In this document: positions 36,316 through 44,919 of the stretch, in pieces
How positions within the stretch are numbered: position 1 is the stretch's first letter
How the letters are laid out: each line of letters begins with the position of its first letter
Source: NORP233 sp050186825
Lineage (GTDB): Bacteria; Planctomycetota; J058
DNA length: 64,000 nucleotides
Reading direction: 5' to 3'
NCBI GenBank assembly: GCA_050186825.1
Contig: JBFWYD010000003.1
Location: forward strand, 124,001 to 188,000
Program-made: the position numbers and the translations under genes
The notes under the pieces: generated by a model
Seen by the model: only the letters and a program-made list of their open reading frames with translations
Told to the model about the DNA's origin: nothing
The model's database searches: none

Positions 36316-39204
36316 GTGCCGATCAGGACCGAGCCCGCCCCGCACGAGGTGCAGAGCGACGCCCCCGAGGGGCGCGCGCGCTCCGCGCCCCATCCCCGCC
36401 CGGCGAGCGAGCAGGCGACCACGCCGCTCATGAAGCAGTACCTCGAGATCAGGGAGGAGCACCCGGGCGAGGTGCTCTTCTTCCGGATGGGCGACTTCTA
36501 CGAGATGTTCTACGAGGACGCGGAGCTCGTCTCGCGCGTGCTCGGGATCGCGCTCACCTCGCGCGCCAGCGGCAGCGACGGCTGCTACGCGATGGCGGGC
36601 TTCCCCCACCACGCGCTCGACCGTTACCTGCCGCGCATGATCGCGGCCGGGCACCGGGTGGCGATCTGCGAGCAGGTCGAGGACCCGGCGCTGGTCAAGG
36701 GCAAGCGGGTGGTGCGCCGCGAGGTGATCGAGGTCATCACCCCGGGCACGCTCACCGACGAGCGCCTGCTCGAGGAGCGCCGCAGCAACTACCTGCTCGC
36801 GCTCCACCTCCCGCGGCGCAACGCGCGCAGCTGCGGGCTGGCGTGGTTCGAGGCCTCGAGCGGCCGCTTCCAGGTGGCCGAGGTCGAGCTCGAGGCGCTC
36901 GAGGGCGAGCTGGCGCGGATCGCGCCGGCCGAGGTGCTCCTGGCCGAGCGCGTGCAGCGCGAGGGGAGCGCGCGTCAACGCGCGGACCAGGACCACGGCC
37001 TCGAGGCCGAGGAGCCGACGGCGGCCGGGCGCGTGCTGGCGGCGCTGGCGGGCGTGGCGCCGGTCACGCCCGTCCCCGACTGGGTCACGCGGCCCGAGGC
37101 CGCGCTCGAGCGGCTCTGCGAGCGGATGGCGGTCAAGACCCTGGCCGGGCTCGGGCTCCAGGACGCGGCCAGCTACGTGCCCGCCGCGCACGCCGTGCTC
37201 CACTACGTGAGCGAGGTCAAGCCGGGCTACCTGGACCGCTTCGACCGCTTCGGGCGCGGGATCGAGCTCTACCGGCCCGCCGAGCACCTGGCCCTCGACC
37301 CGGCGACGGCGCGTTGCCTGGAGATCACGCGTCCGCTCAGGGACGGGTCTCAGGGAGGCGGGGGCGGGCGCGAGGCCACGCTCCTGGGCGCGATCGACCG
37401 CACCCAGACCGCCATGGGCTGCCGGCTGCTGCGCGAGTGGCTCCTGGCGCCGCTCCGGCAGGTCGCCGCGATCGAGGCCCGCCAGGACGCCGTGGCCGCG
37501 CTGCTCGCGGCGCCGGCCGCGCACGAGGCGCTGGTGCGCGGTCTGCGCCAGGTCTACGACCTCGAGCGCCTGGCGGCGCGCGCGGCCAGCGGGCGGGCCA
37601 GCCCGCGCGACCTGGCCAGCCTGCGCGACTCCCTGGCCCGCCTGCCCGAGGTCCAGGCCGCGGCGCGCGCGGCGCGCGAGGCGGGCGCCCCGCCGGCTCC
37701 GGGCGGGCTGGCCCCTGCCAGGTTGCTGGACGCGATCGCGGACCGGCTCGACCCGCTCCAGCCCCTGTGCGCGGCCCTGGCCGCGGCCCTCCAGGAGCGG
37801 CCAGCCGCGAGCGTGCGCGAGGGCAAGGTGCTGGCGCGCGGCTACGACGCCGAGCTCGACCGGCTGCGCCGCGCGACCGACGACGTGGCCGAGCTCCTGG
37901 CCGAGTTCCAGGCGCGCGAGCAGGAGCGCACGCAGATCCCCTCGCTGAAGGTCGGCTACAACAAGGTCTTCGGCTACTACCTCGAGGTCACGGCCGCGCA
38001 CCGCAAGAAGGTGCCCGAGCGCTACGTGCGCAAGCAGACGCTCAAGCACGTGGAGCGCTTCCTCACGCCGGAGCTCAAGGAGCTCGAGGGCGAGATCCTG
38101 ACCGCGCGCGAGCGGGCCGAGCAGCTCGAGACCGAGCTCCTGGCCGCGCTGCGCGAGCGGGTGGCCGACGCCGGCGCCGCCCTGCTCGCGAGCTCCGCCG
38201 CGGCCGCCGAGCTGGACGTGCTGGCCGCGCTGGCCACCCTCGCGCGCGAGCGCGGCTACGTGCGCCCGCGGGTGCGGGAGGGCGGGCGGCTGTGGATCGC
38301 CGAGGGCCGGCACCCCGTGCTCGACCTGGGCGAGGGGCGCGAGCGCTTCGTGCCCAACGACGTCGAGCTCGAGGCCGGCGGTCCCCAGCAGCCGGGGGCC
38401 CGCGACGCCTCGGCGGGGCCGGGCTCCCTGCACCTGATCACCGGGCCGAACATGGCCGGCAAGTCGACCTACATCCGGCAGGTGGCCCTGCTGGTCCTGC
38501 TCGCGCAGACGGGCTCCTTCCTGCCCGCGCGCGAGGCCGAGGTCGGCGTGGTCGACCGGATCTTCGCGCGGGTGGGCGCAGGCGACGAGCTGGCGCAGGG
38601 GCTCTCGACCTTCATGGTCGAGATGACCGAGACCGCGAACATCCTCCGCCACGCCAGCGCGCAGAGCCTGGTGATCCTGGACGAGGTCGGGCGCGGCACG
38701 AGCACCTACGACGGCGTGAGCCTGGCCTGGGCGATCGCCGAGCACCTGGTCGCCGCGGTGGGCGCGCGCACCCTGTTCGCGACCCACTACCACGAGCTGA
38801 CGGGCATGGCCGCGCTCGAGCCCGGGGTGCGCAACCGCAACGTGGCGGTCGAGGAGCGCGGGGCGGAGATCAGCTTCCTGCACCGGATCGTGCCTGGGAG
38901 CGCGGACCGCAGCTACGGGATCCACGTGGCCCGCCTGGCGGGCGTGCCCCCGCGTGTGCTGGCGCGGGCCAAGGTGATCCTGCGCCAGCTCGAGGACGGC
39001 ACCTTCGACCCGACGGCCGGGATCGGCGCTGGGACGGGGGTGGCCATGGGCGGCAGCGAGCCGGCCCTGGCGCAGCTCCCCCTGTTCGGCGTGGTCGGCG
39101 AGGACCGCCTGCGCGCGCGCCTGCGCGAGCTGGTGGTCGAGGAGACGACGCCGCTCGAGGCCCTGCTGCTGCTGCAGGAGCTCAAGCGCCTCGCCGACGC
39201 CTGA
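36316..39204 (+). CDS. mutS: DNA mismatch repair protein MutS
   Basis: The 962-residue protein is the mismatch-recognition ATPase of methyl-independent or directed mismatch repair. The mismatch-reading motif GDFYEMFYEDA lies near residue 56. The connector and lever domains follow, then Walker A in ITGPNMAGKSTYIRQVA near residue 711 and Walker B in LVILDEVGRGTSTYDG. ATHYHELTG and the C-terminal LLLLQELKRLAD helices close the protein. Length is slightly above the usual 850-900 because of a 40-residue N-terminal extension and insertions in the linker regions. The GTG start at 36316 follows GAGGA. It is divergent from the thioredoxin gene. Confidence 0.97.
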   Translation: MPIRTEPAPHEVQSDAPEGRARSAPHPRPASEQATTPLMKQYLEIREEHPGEVLFFRMGDFYEMFYEDAELVSRVLGIALTSRASGSDGCYAMAGFPHHALDRYLPRMIAAGHRVAICEQVEDPALVKGKRVVRREVIEVITPGTLTDERLLEERRSNYLLALHLPRRNARSCGLAWFEASSGRFQVAEVELEALEGELARIAPAEVLLAERVQREGSARQRADQDHGLEAEEPTAAGRVLAALAGVAPVTPVPDWVTRPEAALERLCERMAVKTLAGLGLQDAASYVPAAHAVLHYVSEVKPGYLDRFDRFGRGIELYRPAEHLALDPATARCLEITRPLRDGSQGGGGGREATLLGAIDRTQTAMGCRLLREWLLAPLRQVAAIEARQDAVAALLAAPAAHEALVRGLRQVYDLERLAARAASGRASPRDLASLRDSLARLPEVQAAARAAREAGAPPAPGGLAPARLLDAIADRLDPLQPLCAALAAALQERPAASVREGKVLARGYDAELDRLRRATDDVAELLAEFQAREQERTQIPSLKVGYNKVFGYYLEVTAAHRKKVPERYVRKQTLKHVERFLTPELKELEGEILTARERAEQLETELLAALRERVADAGAALLASSAAAAELDVLAALATLARERGYVRPRVREGGRLWIAEGRHPVLDLGEGRERFVPNDVELEAGGPQQPGARDASAGPGSLHLITGPNMAGKSTYIRQVALLVLLAQTGSFLPAREAEVGVVDRIFARVGAGDELAQGLSTFMVEMTETANILRHASAQSLVILDEVGRGTSTYDGVSLAWAIAEHLVAAVGARTLFATHYHELTGMAALEPGVRNRNVAVEERGAEISFLHRIVPGSADRSYGIHVARLAGVPPRVLARAKVILRQLEDGTFDPTAGIGAGTGVAMGGSEPALAQLPLFGVVGEDRLRARLRELVVEETTPLEALLLLQELKRLADA

Positions 39205-39228
39205 GCCGAGCTGCGGATGCCGAGCGCC

Positions 39229-39257
39229 CCGCCCCGCGCCGTGCGCCAGCGGGGCGG
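39229..39257. terminator. Possible bidirectional terminator after mutS
   Basis: CCGCCCCGC and GCGGGGCGG form a 9-bp stem with an 11-base loop in the convergent gap between mutS and the membrane protein at 39285. There is no U-tract, so the call is weak. Confidence 0.4.
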
Positions 39258-39284
39258 GAGCTGGGGCGAGGGCGCGCTCTCAGC

Positions 39285-39734
39285 TCAGGCGAGCGGCGGC
39301 TCCTGGTCCTGGTCCGTCGTCCGGTCCGCCGCGCGCGCGCGCAGGTAGACCACGGCGAGCGCGGCGACGGCGCAGAGGCTCACGAACAGGCCTGTGTCCA
39401 CGGACACGAGCAGGAGCGCGGCGGGCGGGTCGCCGCCGAGGAGGGGCTCGTGCCCACGCCAGCCCACGTCGAGCAGGGCCTTGGTGGAGCCCAGGCACCC
39501 GATCAGGACCAGGGGCGCGAACAGCAAGGGGCGCGGCCGGCGCGCCGTCCAGAAGGCGGCCAGGGCGGTCAGGGGCAGGAGGGCCAGGTGCTCGCGGCCG
39601 AAGTGCCCGCAGCTGCAGATCAGCGCGCAGGCGAAGAGCATCACGACGCCGAGCCCCAGCGCGCGCAGGAGGTCGGGGACGAGGCGCCCCGGCGGCGGCG
39701 GGTCCCAGGGTCTGCGGGTCTCGCGAATCGCCAC
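39285..39734 (-). CDS. Small polytopic membrane protein
   Basis: The 149-residue protein has about four hydrophobic helices (LGLGVVMLFACALICSCGHF, LALLPLTALAAFWTA, LLFAPLVLIGCLGSTKALLD, LLLVSVDTGLFVSLCAVAAL) and a charged C-terminus. The start GTG at 39734 follows AGAGG. It lies in the same direction as the next membrane gene (39805), 70 bases downstream of it, and may share its transcript. No family was recognised; Cys residues in the first helix region are notable but not diagnostic. Confidence 0.6.
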   Translation of the reverse strand: MAIRETRRPWDPPPPGRLVPDLLRALGLGVVMLFACALICSCGHFGREHLALLPLTALAAFWTARRPRPLLFAPLVLIGCLGSTKALLDVGWRGHEPLLGGDPPAALLLVSVDTGLFVSLCAVAALAVVYLRARAADRTTDQDQEPPLA

Positions 39735-39804
39735 GTGACACCTCTCGCGAAGGCCGATGTCGGCTCGGGAAGCGAGCCACGCGGCAGGATAGCCGGGCGC
39801 GCCC

Positions 39805-40593
39805 TCAGGCGAGCGGCGCGGCAGCGATCGCGGCGGCCGCGGCGACCTCCACCGCCTCGCCCACGCCCCGCGTCTTGCCCGGCCGGCGCAGGTAGACGAT
39901 GTCCCGCAGGTTGTGCGAGACGGACGGGTCGGGCTGACGCCAGAAGGTCCCGGCGCGGGCCACGCGCACCAGCCCCGCCACCCAGGCCGCCAGGATGCTC
40001 AGCCCCAGGGCGGCCGCGGGGACCGCGGGCACGCGCGGGAGCGCGACGAAGAGCGGGAGCAGGAGCAGGCCCGGGTAGAAGACCCGCGGCAGCCAGAGGT
40101 CCTCGCAGGTCCGGCGGGTGCGGTCGGCGTTGCCCGTGAACCAGGCCAGCCGGACCTGGTCGCTCATGATCCACACGCTGAAGGCGAAGGGCAGGGTCCA
40201 GCAGCCGTGGACCGCGTAGAGGGCCATGAAGGCCACGTAGGAGAGCTTGCAGCCGTAGGAGGTCCAGGGCGCGGCCGGTCGCCAGTCGACGGGGCGCTTG
40301 CTCAGCACGAGCGCCACCGTCGCCAGGTAGCCGGGGCCCCACCAGGCGAAGAGCAGCGCCGAGAGCGGGTCGCGATACCAGAGCGCGAGCAGGAAGCCGA
40401 CCGTGTGCAGGAGCATCAGCGGCAGCCCGGGCAGCTCCGTCACGATCGTGTGCTCGCTCATGGACACCTCGCGCCCGGCGGCGCGCAGGGCCGTCTTGGC
40501 CAGCGTCCACAGGCTGGGCAGCGCGAGCCAGGCCAGGATCCAGGGGCCGAAGGCGTCGAGGGTGCGGTAGATCGCGTCGTTCATGTGGCCCAT
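39805..40593 (-). CDS. Polytopic membrane protein of unknown function
   Basis: The protein of about 262 residues has six or so hydrophobic helices. Identifiable stretches include LLHTVGFLLALWYRDPLSAL, LLFAWWGPGYLATVALVLSK, YVAFMALYAVHGCWTLPFAF and LLLLPLFVALPRVPAVPAAA. A charged loop WFTGNADRTRRTCEDLWLPR and a terminal FWRQPDPSVSHNLRDIVYLR lie between or after helices. Possible starts are GTG 40617, ATG 40593 and ATG 40584; 40593 is used provisionally. It is divergent from the methyltransferase gene. Confidence 0.65.
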   Translation of the reverse strand: MGHMNDAIYRTLDAFGPWILAWLALPSLWTLAKTALRAAGREVSMSEHTIVTELPGLPLMLLHTVGFLLALWYRDPLSALLFAWWGPGYLATVALVLSKRPVDWRPAAPWTSYGCKLSYVAFMALYAVHGCWTLPFAFSVWIMSDQVRLAWFTGNADRTRRTCEDLWLPRVFYPGLLLLPLFVALPRVPAVPAAALGLSILAAWVAGLVRVARAGTFWRQPDPSVSHNLRDIVYLRRPGKTRGVGEAVEVAAAAAIAAAPLA

Positions 40594-40724
40594 GGTGCCC
40601 CGCGGCCTCTGGCCCACGAAAGTGATTCCCAGGCAATGGCTCGATAAGGCTCGCTAAGGATCGAACCGTCCCCCTTCCGGGGGCTCGTGAGGCGCACCCC
40701 GCCGCCCCGGGGTAGGCTCCGCGC

Positions 40725-41486
40725 GTGAGCTTCGACGTCTCGGCCGACGCCTACGACCGCTTCATGGGCCGCTACTCCCGGGGGTTGGCGGCGCCCATGG
40801 CCGACCTGGCCGGGGTCCGGGCCGGCCAGCGCGTCCTCGACGTCGGGTGCGGCGCTGGAGCGCTGACCGCGGAGCTGGTGGCGCGGGTGGGGCCCGAGCG
40901 CGTGTCGGCCGTGGACCCCTCCCCGCGCTTCGTCGAGGCGGTCGCGCTCCGCCAGCCGGGTGCGGAGGTCCGCCTCGCCAGCGCCGAGGCGCTGCCCTTC
41001 GCGGACGCCTGCTACGACGCCAGCCTGGCGCAGCTGGTCGTGCACTTCCTGAGCGACCCGGTGGCAGGACTGGCCGAGATGGCGCGCGTGACCCGGCCGG
41101 GCGGGGTGGTGGCGGCCTGCGTGTGGGACCTCGCGGCGGGCGGCGGGCCGCTCTCGACCTTCTGGGGCGCGGTGCGCGGGCTCGACCCGCAGGCGACCGA
41201 CGAGTCGCGCAGGGCCGGGGCCCGCGAGGGCCACCTGGTCGAGCTCCTCGTCCAGGCGGGCCTGAGCCAGGTGCAGGCCGCGGTCCTCTCCGCGCGGGTC
41301 GAGCATCCGAGCTTCGAGGACTGGTGGGAGCCCTACACCCTCGGGGTCGGGCCGGCGGGCGCCTTCGTCGCCGCGCTCGAGCCCGGGCGCCGCGAGGAGC
41401 TGCGCGCGCGCTGCCAGGCGGCGCTCCCCGCCGGCCCCTTCGCCGTCACGGCCCGGGCCTGGGCCGCGCGGGGGGTCGTGGCCTAG
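40725..41486 (+). CDS. Class I SAM-dependent methyltransferase
   Basis: The 253-residue protein has the Methyltransf_11-type pattern: SADAYDRFMGRYSRGLAAPM at the N-terminus, motif I VLDVGCGAGALTAEL, motif II acidic turn in VSAVDPSPRFVEAV, and motif IV ASAEALPFADACYDASLAQL. The post-motif MARVTRPGGVVAACVWD follows. It transfers a methyl group from S-adenosylmethionine to an unknown small molecule. GTG start at 40725. Monocistronic by context: a divergent membrane gene upstream and a 141-base gap before the permease gene downstream. Confidence 0.88.
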   Translation: MSFDVSADAYDRFMGRYSRGLAAPMADLAGVRAGQRVLDVGCGAGALTAELVARVGPERVSAVDPSPRFVEAVALRQPGAEVRLASAEALPFADACYDASLAQLVVHFLSDPVAGLAEMARVTRPGGVVAACVWDLAAGGGPLSTFWGAVRGLDPQATDESRRAGAREGHLVELLVQAGLSQVQAAVLSARVEHPSFEDWWEPYTLGVGPAGAFVAALEPGRREELRARCQAALPAGPFAVTARAWAARGVVA

Positions 41487-41604
41487 CGCCGCGATCGACA
41501 TGAGTCGGCGCCATGCTCGACCCGCGCGAGCCAGCGCGTCGCGCTCCGCGGGGCGCCCGCGCGCCGACCGCACTGGAATTCGCGCGCCCTCTGCCGTCTG
41601 ATAC

Positions 41605-41623
41605 GCGCCTCCGCGAGAGGCGC
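41605..41623 (+). promoter_or_regulatory. Leader hairpin covering the ribosome-binding site of the NCS1 permease
   Basis: GCGCCTC, loop CGCGA, and GAGGCGC form a 7-bp stem ending four bases before the GTG at 41628. The best Shine-Dalgarno match, GAGAGG, lies in the loop and right arm, so the hairpin would mask it. Function is inferred. Confidence 0.35.
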
Positions 41624-41627
41624 CACC

Positions 41628-43142
41628 GTGCTCGAGAACCCCGACCCGACGCTCATCAACGACGACATCAAGCCGGCCACCGACGAGGAGCGGCACTGGT
41701 CGGTCATGAACATGGCCTCCCTGTGGGTGGGCATGGTCGTGTGCGTGCCGACCTACATGCTCGCGAGCAGCCTCATCCAGCAGGGGATGAGCTGGAGCCA
41801 GGCCGTGTTCACGGTGATGCTCGGGAACGTGATCGTGCTCGTGCCGATGATCCTCAACGGGCATCCCGGCACGAAGTACGGCGTGCCCTTCCCGGTGCTC
41901 GCTCGCGCCAGCTTCGGGATCAACGGCGCGCACGTCCCCTCCCTGCTGCGCGCCCTGGTGGCCTGTGGGTGGTTCGGGATCCAGACCTGGCTGGGCGGGC
42001 TCGCCATCTACCAGCTCCTCAACGTGGTCTTCGACCAGGGCCTGGTGGGAGCCAAGCTGCCCGTCCTGGGCATCAACGCGGGCGAGCTCGGCTGCTTCCT
42101 GGCCTTCTGGGCGCTCCAGGTCGGCCTGATCTACAAGGGCGTCGAGTCGATCCGGCTGCTCGAGACCGCGGCGGCGCCCTTCCTGATCCTGATGGGTCTG
42201 GTGCTGCTGGGATGGGCCTACGTCAAGGCGGGCGGCTTCGGACCGATGCTCTCGACGCCCAGCCAGTTCGGCCCCGGGCAGCCCAAGGAAGGCCAGTTCT
42301 GGTCGGTGTTCTTCCCCAGCCTGACCGCCATGGTCGGCTTCTGGGCCACGCTCTCGCTGAACATCCCGGACTTCACCCGCTACGCGAAGACGCAGCGCGA
42401 CCAGGTCCTCGGCCAGGCGATCGGGCTGCCCACCACCATGACCCTGTTCGCCTTCATCGGGGTCGCGGTCACCAGCGCCACCACCGTGATCTACGGCGAG
42501 CCGATCTGGGACCCGGTCAAGCTGCTCGGCAAGATGGGCGGCGGCTTCACCGTGGTGCTCTCGCTGTTCGCGCTCTCCGTGGCGACGCTCTCGACCAACA
42601 TCGCCGCGAACGTGGTCTCGCCGGCCAACGCCATGATCAACGTCGCGCCCCAGAAGGTCAGCTTCCAGCTCGGGGGCTACATCACCGCGGGGATCGGGAT
42701 CGCGATGTTCCCCTGGAAGATCCTGGCCAGCTCCGGTGACTACATCTTCACCTGGCTCGTGGGCTACTCCGGGCTGCTCGGCCCGATCGGCGGGATCCTG
42801 GTCGCCGACTACTTCCTGCTCCGCAAGACCGAGCTCGACCTCGAGGGCCTCTACCAGCGGCGCGGGCCCTACACCTACCTGGGCGGCTTCAACCCGGCGG
42901 CGCTGATCGCGCTCGTGCTCGCGGTGCTGCCGAACCTGCCGGGCTTCTTGCACCGGATCAACGTGATCTCGTCCGCCCCGGCCTTCTTGCTCGAGATCTA
43001 CAACTACGCCTGGTTCGTGGGCTTCTTCCTGGCGGGCGCGCTCTACCTCCCGCTGATGAAGCTGTTCCCCGCGCCGGTCCACGCGACCGCGGCCGCGCCC
43101 GTGCCCGCGGAGCCCGCGCCCGATCAGGACCCGGCCGCCTAG
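41628..43142 (+). CDS. NCS1-family nucleobase/hydantoin/allantoin permease
   Basis: The 504-residue protein has about twelve membrane helices and the NCS1 signatures: TDEERHWSVMNMASLWVGMV at the N-terminus, LNGHPGTKYGVPFPVLARAS, LVACGWFGIQTWLGGLAIYQ, LSLNIPDFTRYAKTQRDQVL, NIAANVVSPANAMINVAPQK and GILVADYFLLRKTELDLEGL. These match cation-coupled importers of cytosine, uracil, allantoin or hydantoins. The aminotransferase gene begins 17 bases later. This suggests import and breakdown of a pyrimidine or related amino compound whose product is an omega-amino acid (inference). GTG start. Confidence 0.92.
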   Translation: MLENPDPTLINDDIKPATDEERHWSVMNMASLWVGMVVCVPTYMLASSLIQQGMSWSQAVFTVMLGNVIVLVPMILNGHPGTKYGVPFPVLARASFGINGAHVPSLLRALVACGWFGIQTWLGGLAIYQLLNVVFDQGLVGAKLPVLGINAGELGCFLAFWALQVGLIYKGVESIRLLETAAAPFLILMGLVLLGWAYVKAGGFGPMLSTPSQFGPGQPKEGQFWSVFFPSLTAMVGFWATLSLNIPDFTRYAKTQRDQVLGQAIGLPTTMTLFAFIGVAVTSATTVIYGEPIWDPVKLLGKMGGGFTVVLSLFALSVATLSTNIAANVVSPANAMINVAPQKVSFQLGGYITAGIGIAMFPWKILASSGDYIFTWLVGYSGLLGPIGGILVADYFLLRKTELDLEGLYQRRGPYTYLGGFNPAALIALVLAVLPNLPGFLHRINVISSAPAFLLEIYNYAWFVGFFLAGALYLPLMKLFPAPVHATAAAPVPAEPAPDQDPAA

Positions 43143-43159
43143 TCCCTCAAGGAGTCGCC

Positions 43160-44482
43160 ATGCAGTCGCAGGAGATCATCGACCTCTGCAAGCAGCACAC
43201 CCTCTGGAGCTGGGCCGCGCGCGACAAGGTCGCGCCCCAGGCGATCGCGCGCGCGGAGGGGATCTACCTCTACACGCCCGAGGGCAAGCGGATCATCGAC
43301 TTCAACAGCCAGCTGATGAGCGTCCTGATCGGCCACAGCCACCCCAAGGTGCTCGACGCCATGAAGAAGGCGATCGACGGGCAGCTGCTCTACACCTACC
43401 CCGGCGCCGCGACCGAGGTCCGGGCCCGGCTGGCCAAGCGGATGGCCGAGCTGATGCCGGGCGACCTGAACACCTTCTTCTTCACCCTGGGCGGGGCCGA
43501 GGCCAACGAGAACGCGATCAAGGCCGCGCGCCTGTTCACCGGCCGGCAGAAGATCCTCAGCCGCTACCGCAGCTACCACGGGGCGACCAACGCCACGATG
43601 CAGCTCACGGGCGACCCGCGCCGCTGGGCCAACGAGCCCGGGATGCCGGGCGTGATCCGCGTGCTCGACCCGCGCCCCTACGACTTCTCCTTCGGCGCGA
43701 CCGAGGAGGAGCAGACCCGCAACAACCTGCGCTACCTCGAGGAGGTGATCACCTACGAGGGCCCGCAGACGATCGCGGCCATGTTCGTGGAGACGGTGAC
43801 GGGCACCAACGGGATCCTGCCCCCGCCCAAGGGCTACCTGAGCGGGCTCAAGGCCCTGCTCGAGAGGCACGGGATCCTGCTGGTGTGCGACGAGGTGATG
43901 TGCGGCTGGGGCCGCACCGGCAAGCTGTTCGCCTTCGAGCACTACGACGTGATCCCCGACATCGTGACCATGGCCAAGGGCCTGACCAGCAGCTACATCC
44001 CGCTGGGCGCCATGGCCGTCAGCGACCGCATCGCGCGCCACTTCGACCAGAACGTGTTCTGGGGCGGCTTGACCTACAACGCCCACGCGCTGGCGCTCTC
44101 CACCGCCGAGGCCGTGATCGACGTCCTGATCGGCGAGGGCATGGTCGAGAACGCCGAGCGCATGGGCCGGGTGATGCGCAAGGAGATGGACCGCCTCCAG
44201 GCCAAGCACCCCTCGGTCAAGGAGGGCCGCCAGATCGGCCTGTTCGGGATGATGGACGTCCAGAAGGACGCCCAGGGCACCCCGATCGCGCCCTACAACG
44301 GCTCGCACCCCGCCATGGCACGCCTGGCCGACTTCTTCCGCGACGAGGGCCTGTTCACCTTCATCCGCTGGGGCAGCTTCATGTGCAACCCGCCCCTCTG
44401 CATCACCGAGGAGCAGCTGCTCGAGGCCTTCGCGGTCGTGGACCGCGGCCTCGACATCACGGACGAGGCCTTCGAGGGGTAG
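43160..44482 (+). CDS. Class III (omega-amino acid) aminotransferase
   Basis: The 440-residue PLP enzyme has YTPEGKRIIDFNSQLMSVLI, GHSHPKVLDAMKKAI, FFFTLGGAEANENAIKAARL and YRSYHGATNATMQLTGDPRR. The Asp of the cofactor pocket lies in ILLVCDEVMCGWGRTGKLFA, and the Schiff-base Lys in MAKGLTSSYIPLGAMAVS near residue 273. It groups with taurine-, beta-alanine- or 4-aminobutyrate:pyruvate aminotransferases. The ATG follows AAGGAG. Together with the NCS1 permease directly upstream, a role in using beta-alanine or a related amine from pyrimidine or hydantoin breakdown is plausible. The exact substrate is unknown. Confidence 0.92.
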   Translation: MQSQEIIDLCKQHTLWSWAARDKVAPQAIARAEGIYLYTPEGKRIIDFNSQLMSVLIGHSHPKVLDAMKKAIDGQLLYTYPGAATEVRARLAKRMAELMPGDLNTFFFTLGGAEANENAIKAARLFTGRQKILSRYRSYHGATNATMQLTGDPRRWANEPGMPGVIRVLDPRPYDFSFGATEEEQTRNNLRYLEEVITYEGPQTIAAMFVETVTGTNGILPPPKGYLSGLKALLERHGILLVCDEVMCGWGRTGKLFAFEHYDVIPDIVTMAKGLTSSYIPLGAMAVSDRIARHFDQNVFWGGLTYNAHALALSTAEAVIDVLIGEGMVENAERMGRVMRKEMDRLQAKHPSVKEGRQIGLFGMMDVQKDAQGTPIAPYNGSHPAMARLADFFRDEGLFTFIRWGSFMCNPPLCITEEQLLEAFAVVDRGLDITDEAFEG

Positions 44483-44490
44483 ACGCGAGC

Positions 44491-44560
44491 CCACGATTCC
44501 GAGAGGCGAGCGCGTCGGGCGAGATCGAGGCGCCACGGCGGGGGCCTCTCGGAATCGTGG
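44491..44560. terminator. Long hairpin HA at convergent junction (shared family with 59529-59605)
   Basis: CCACGATTCCGAGAGGC at 44491-44507 pairs perfectly with 44544-44560. The loop contains CGAGCGCGTC and TCGAGGCGCCA, both also present in the loop of the second copy. It starts eight bases after the aminotransferase stop and ends just before the convergent gene at 44570, so it probably terminates both transcripts. Confidence 0.8.
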
Positions 44561-44569
44561 CCTTGCGTC

Positions 44570-44917
44570 CTAGCGGGCGCAGAGCCCCGTGCACACGGGG
44601 CAGCCCAGGCTGCCCGCGTGGAACAGGTCGTGTCGCTCGCAGCGGAGCATCGCCTCGGGCGAGGGGCCGTAGCCCTCCTGGAACAGGGTCAGGGCGCCGG
44701 CCCAGGCAGGCGGGGCGGCGCGGAGCGCGCTCGCCTCGTCCCAGCCCAGGGCCGGGGCGAGAAGCACGGGCTCGCCGGCCGCGAGCGCGCGGTTGGCGCG
44801 CTTCTTCGCCCCGAGCAGGGACACGCCGGGTTGGCGAGCGACGACGGCGTCGGCGGCCTGGGCGGCGTGCCCCGGGCGGACCTCGCACCACGCGGCGAAG
44901 CGGACGGGGTCCTCCAC
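44570..44917 (-). CDS. Small Cys-containing protein of unknown function
   Basis: The 115-residue protein starts with GTG (VEDPVRFAAWCEVRPGHAAQ), five bases past the first base of the stop of the acid phosphatase gene, so it is the last gene of the operon. The C-terminus CERHDLFHAGSLGCPVCTGL with one further Cys has a CxxH and CxxC spacing that could bind metal. Several Trp and Leu-rich helices precede it. No family was recognised. No ribosome-binding site is visible, consistent with coupling to the upstream gene. Confidence 0.55.
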   Translation of the reverse strand: MEDPVRFAAWCEVRPGHAAQAADAVVARQPGVSLLGAKKRANRALAAGEPVLLAPALGWDEASALRAAPPAWAGALTLFQEGYGPSPEAMLRCERHDLFHAGSLGCPVCTGLCAR

Positions 44918-44919
44918 GC

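Noticed and set aside
35679..40139. Long plus-strand frame across the thioredoxin and mutS region
   Set aside because: mutS in another frame has all its motifs; this frame has none and begins antisense to the thioredoxin gene.
40620..40670. tRNA-like GGTTCGATCC on the minus strand
   Set aside because: It resembles a T-loop, but no acceptor, anticodon or D-arm pairing could be found around it.
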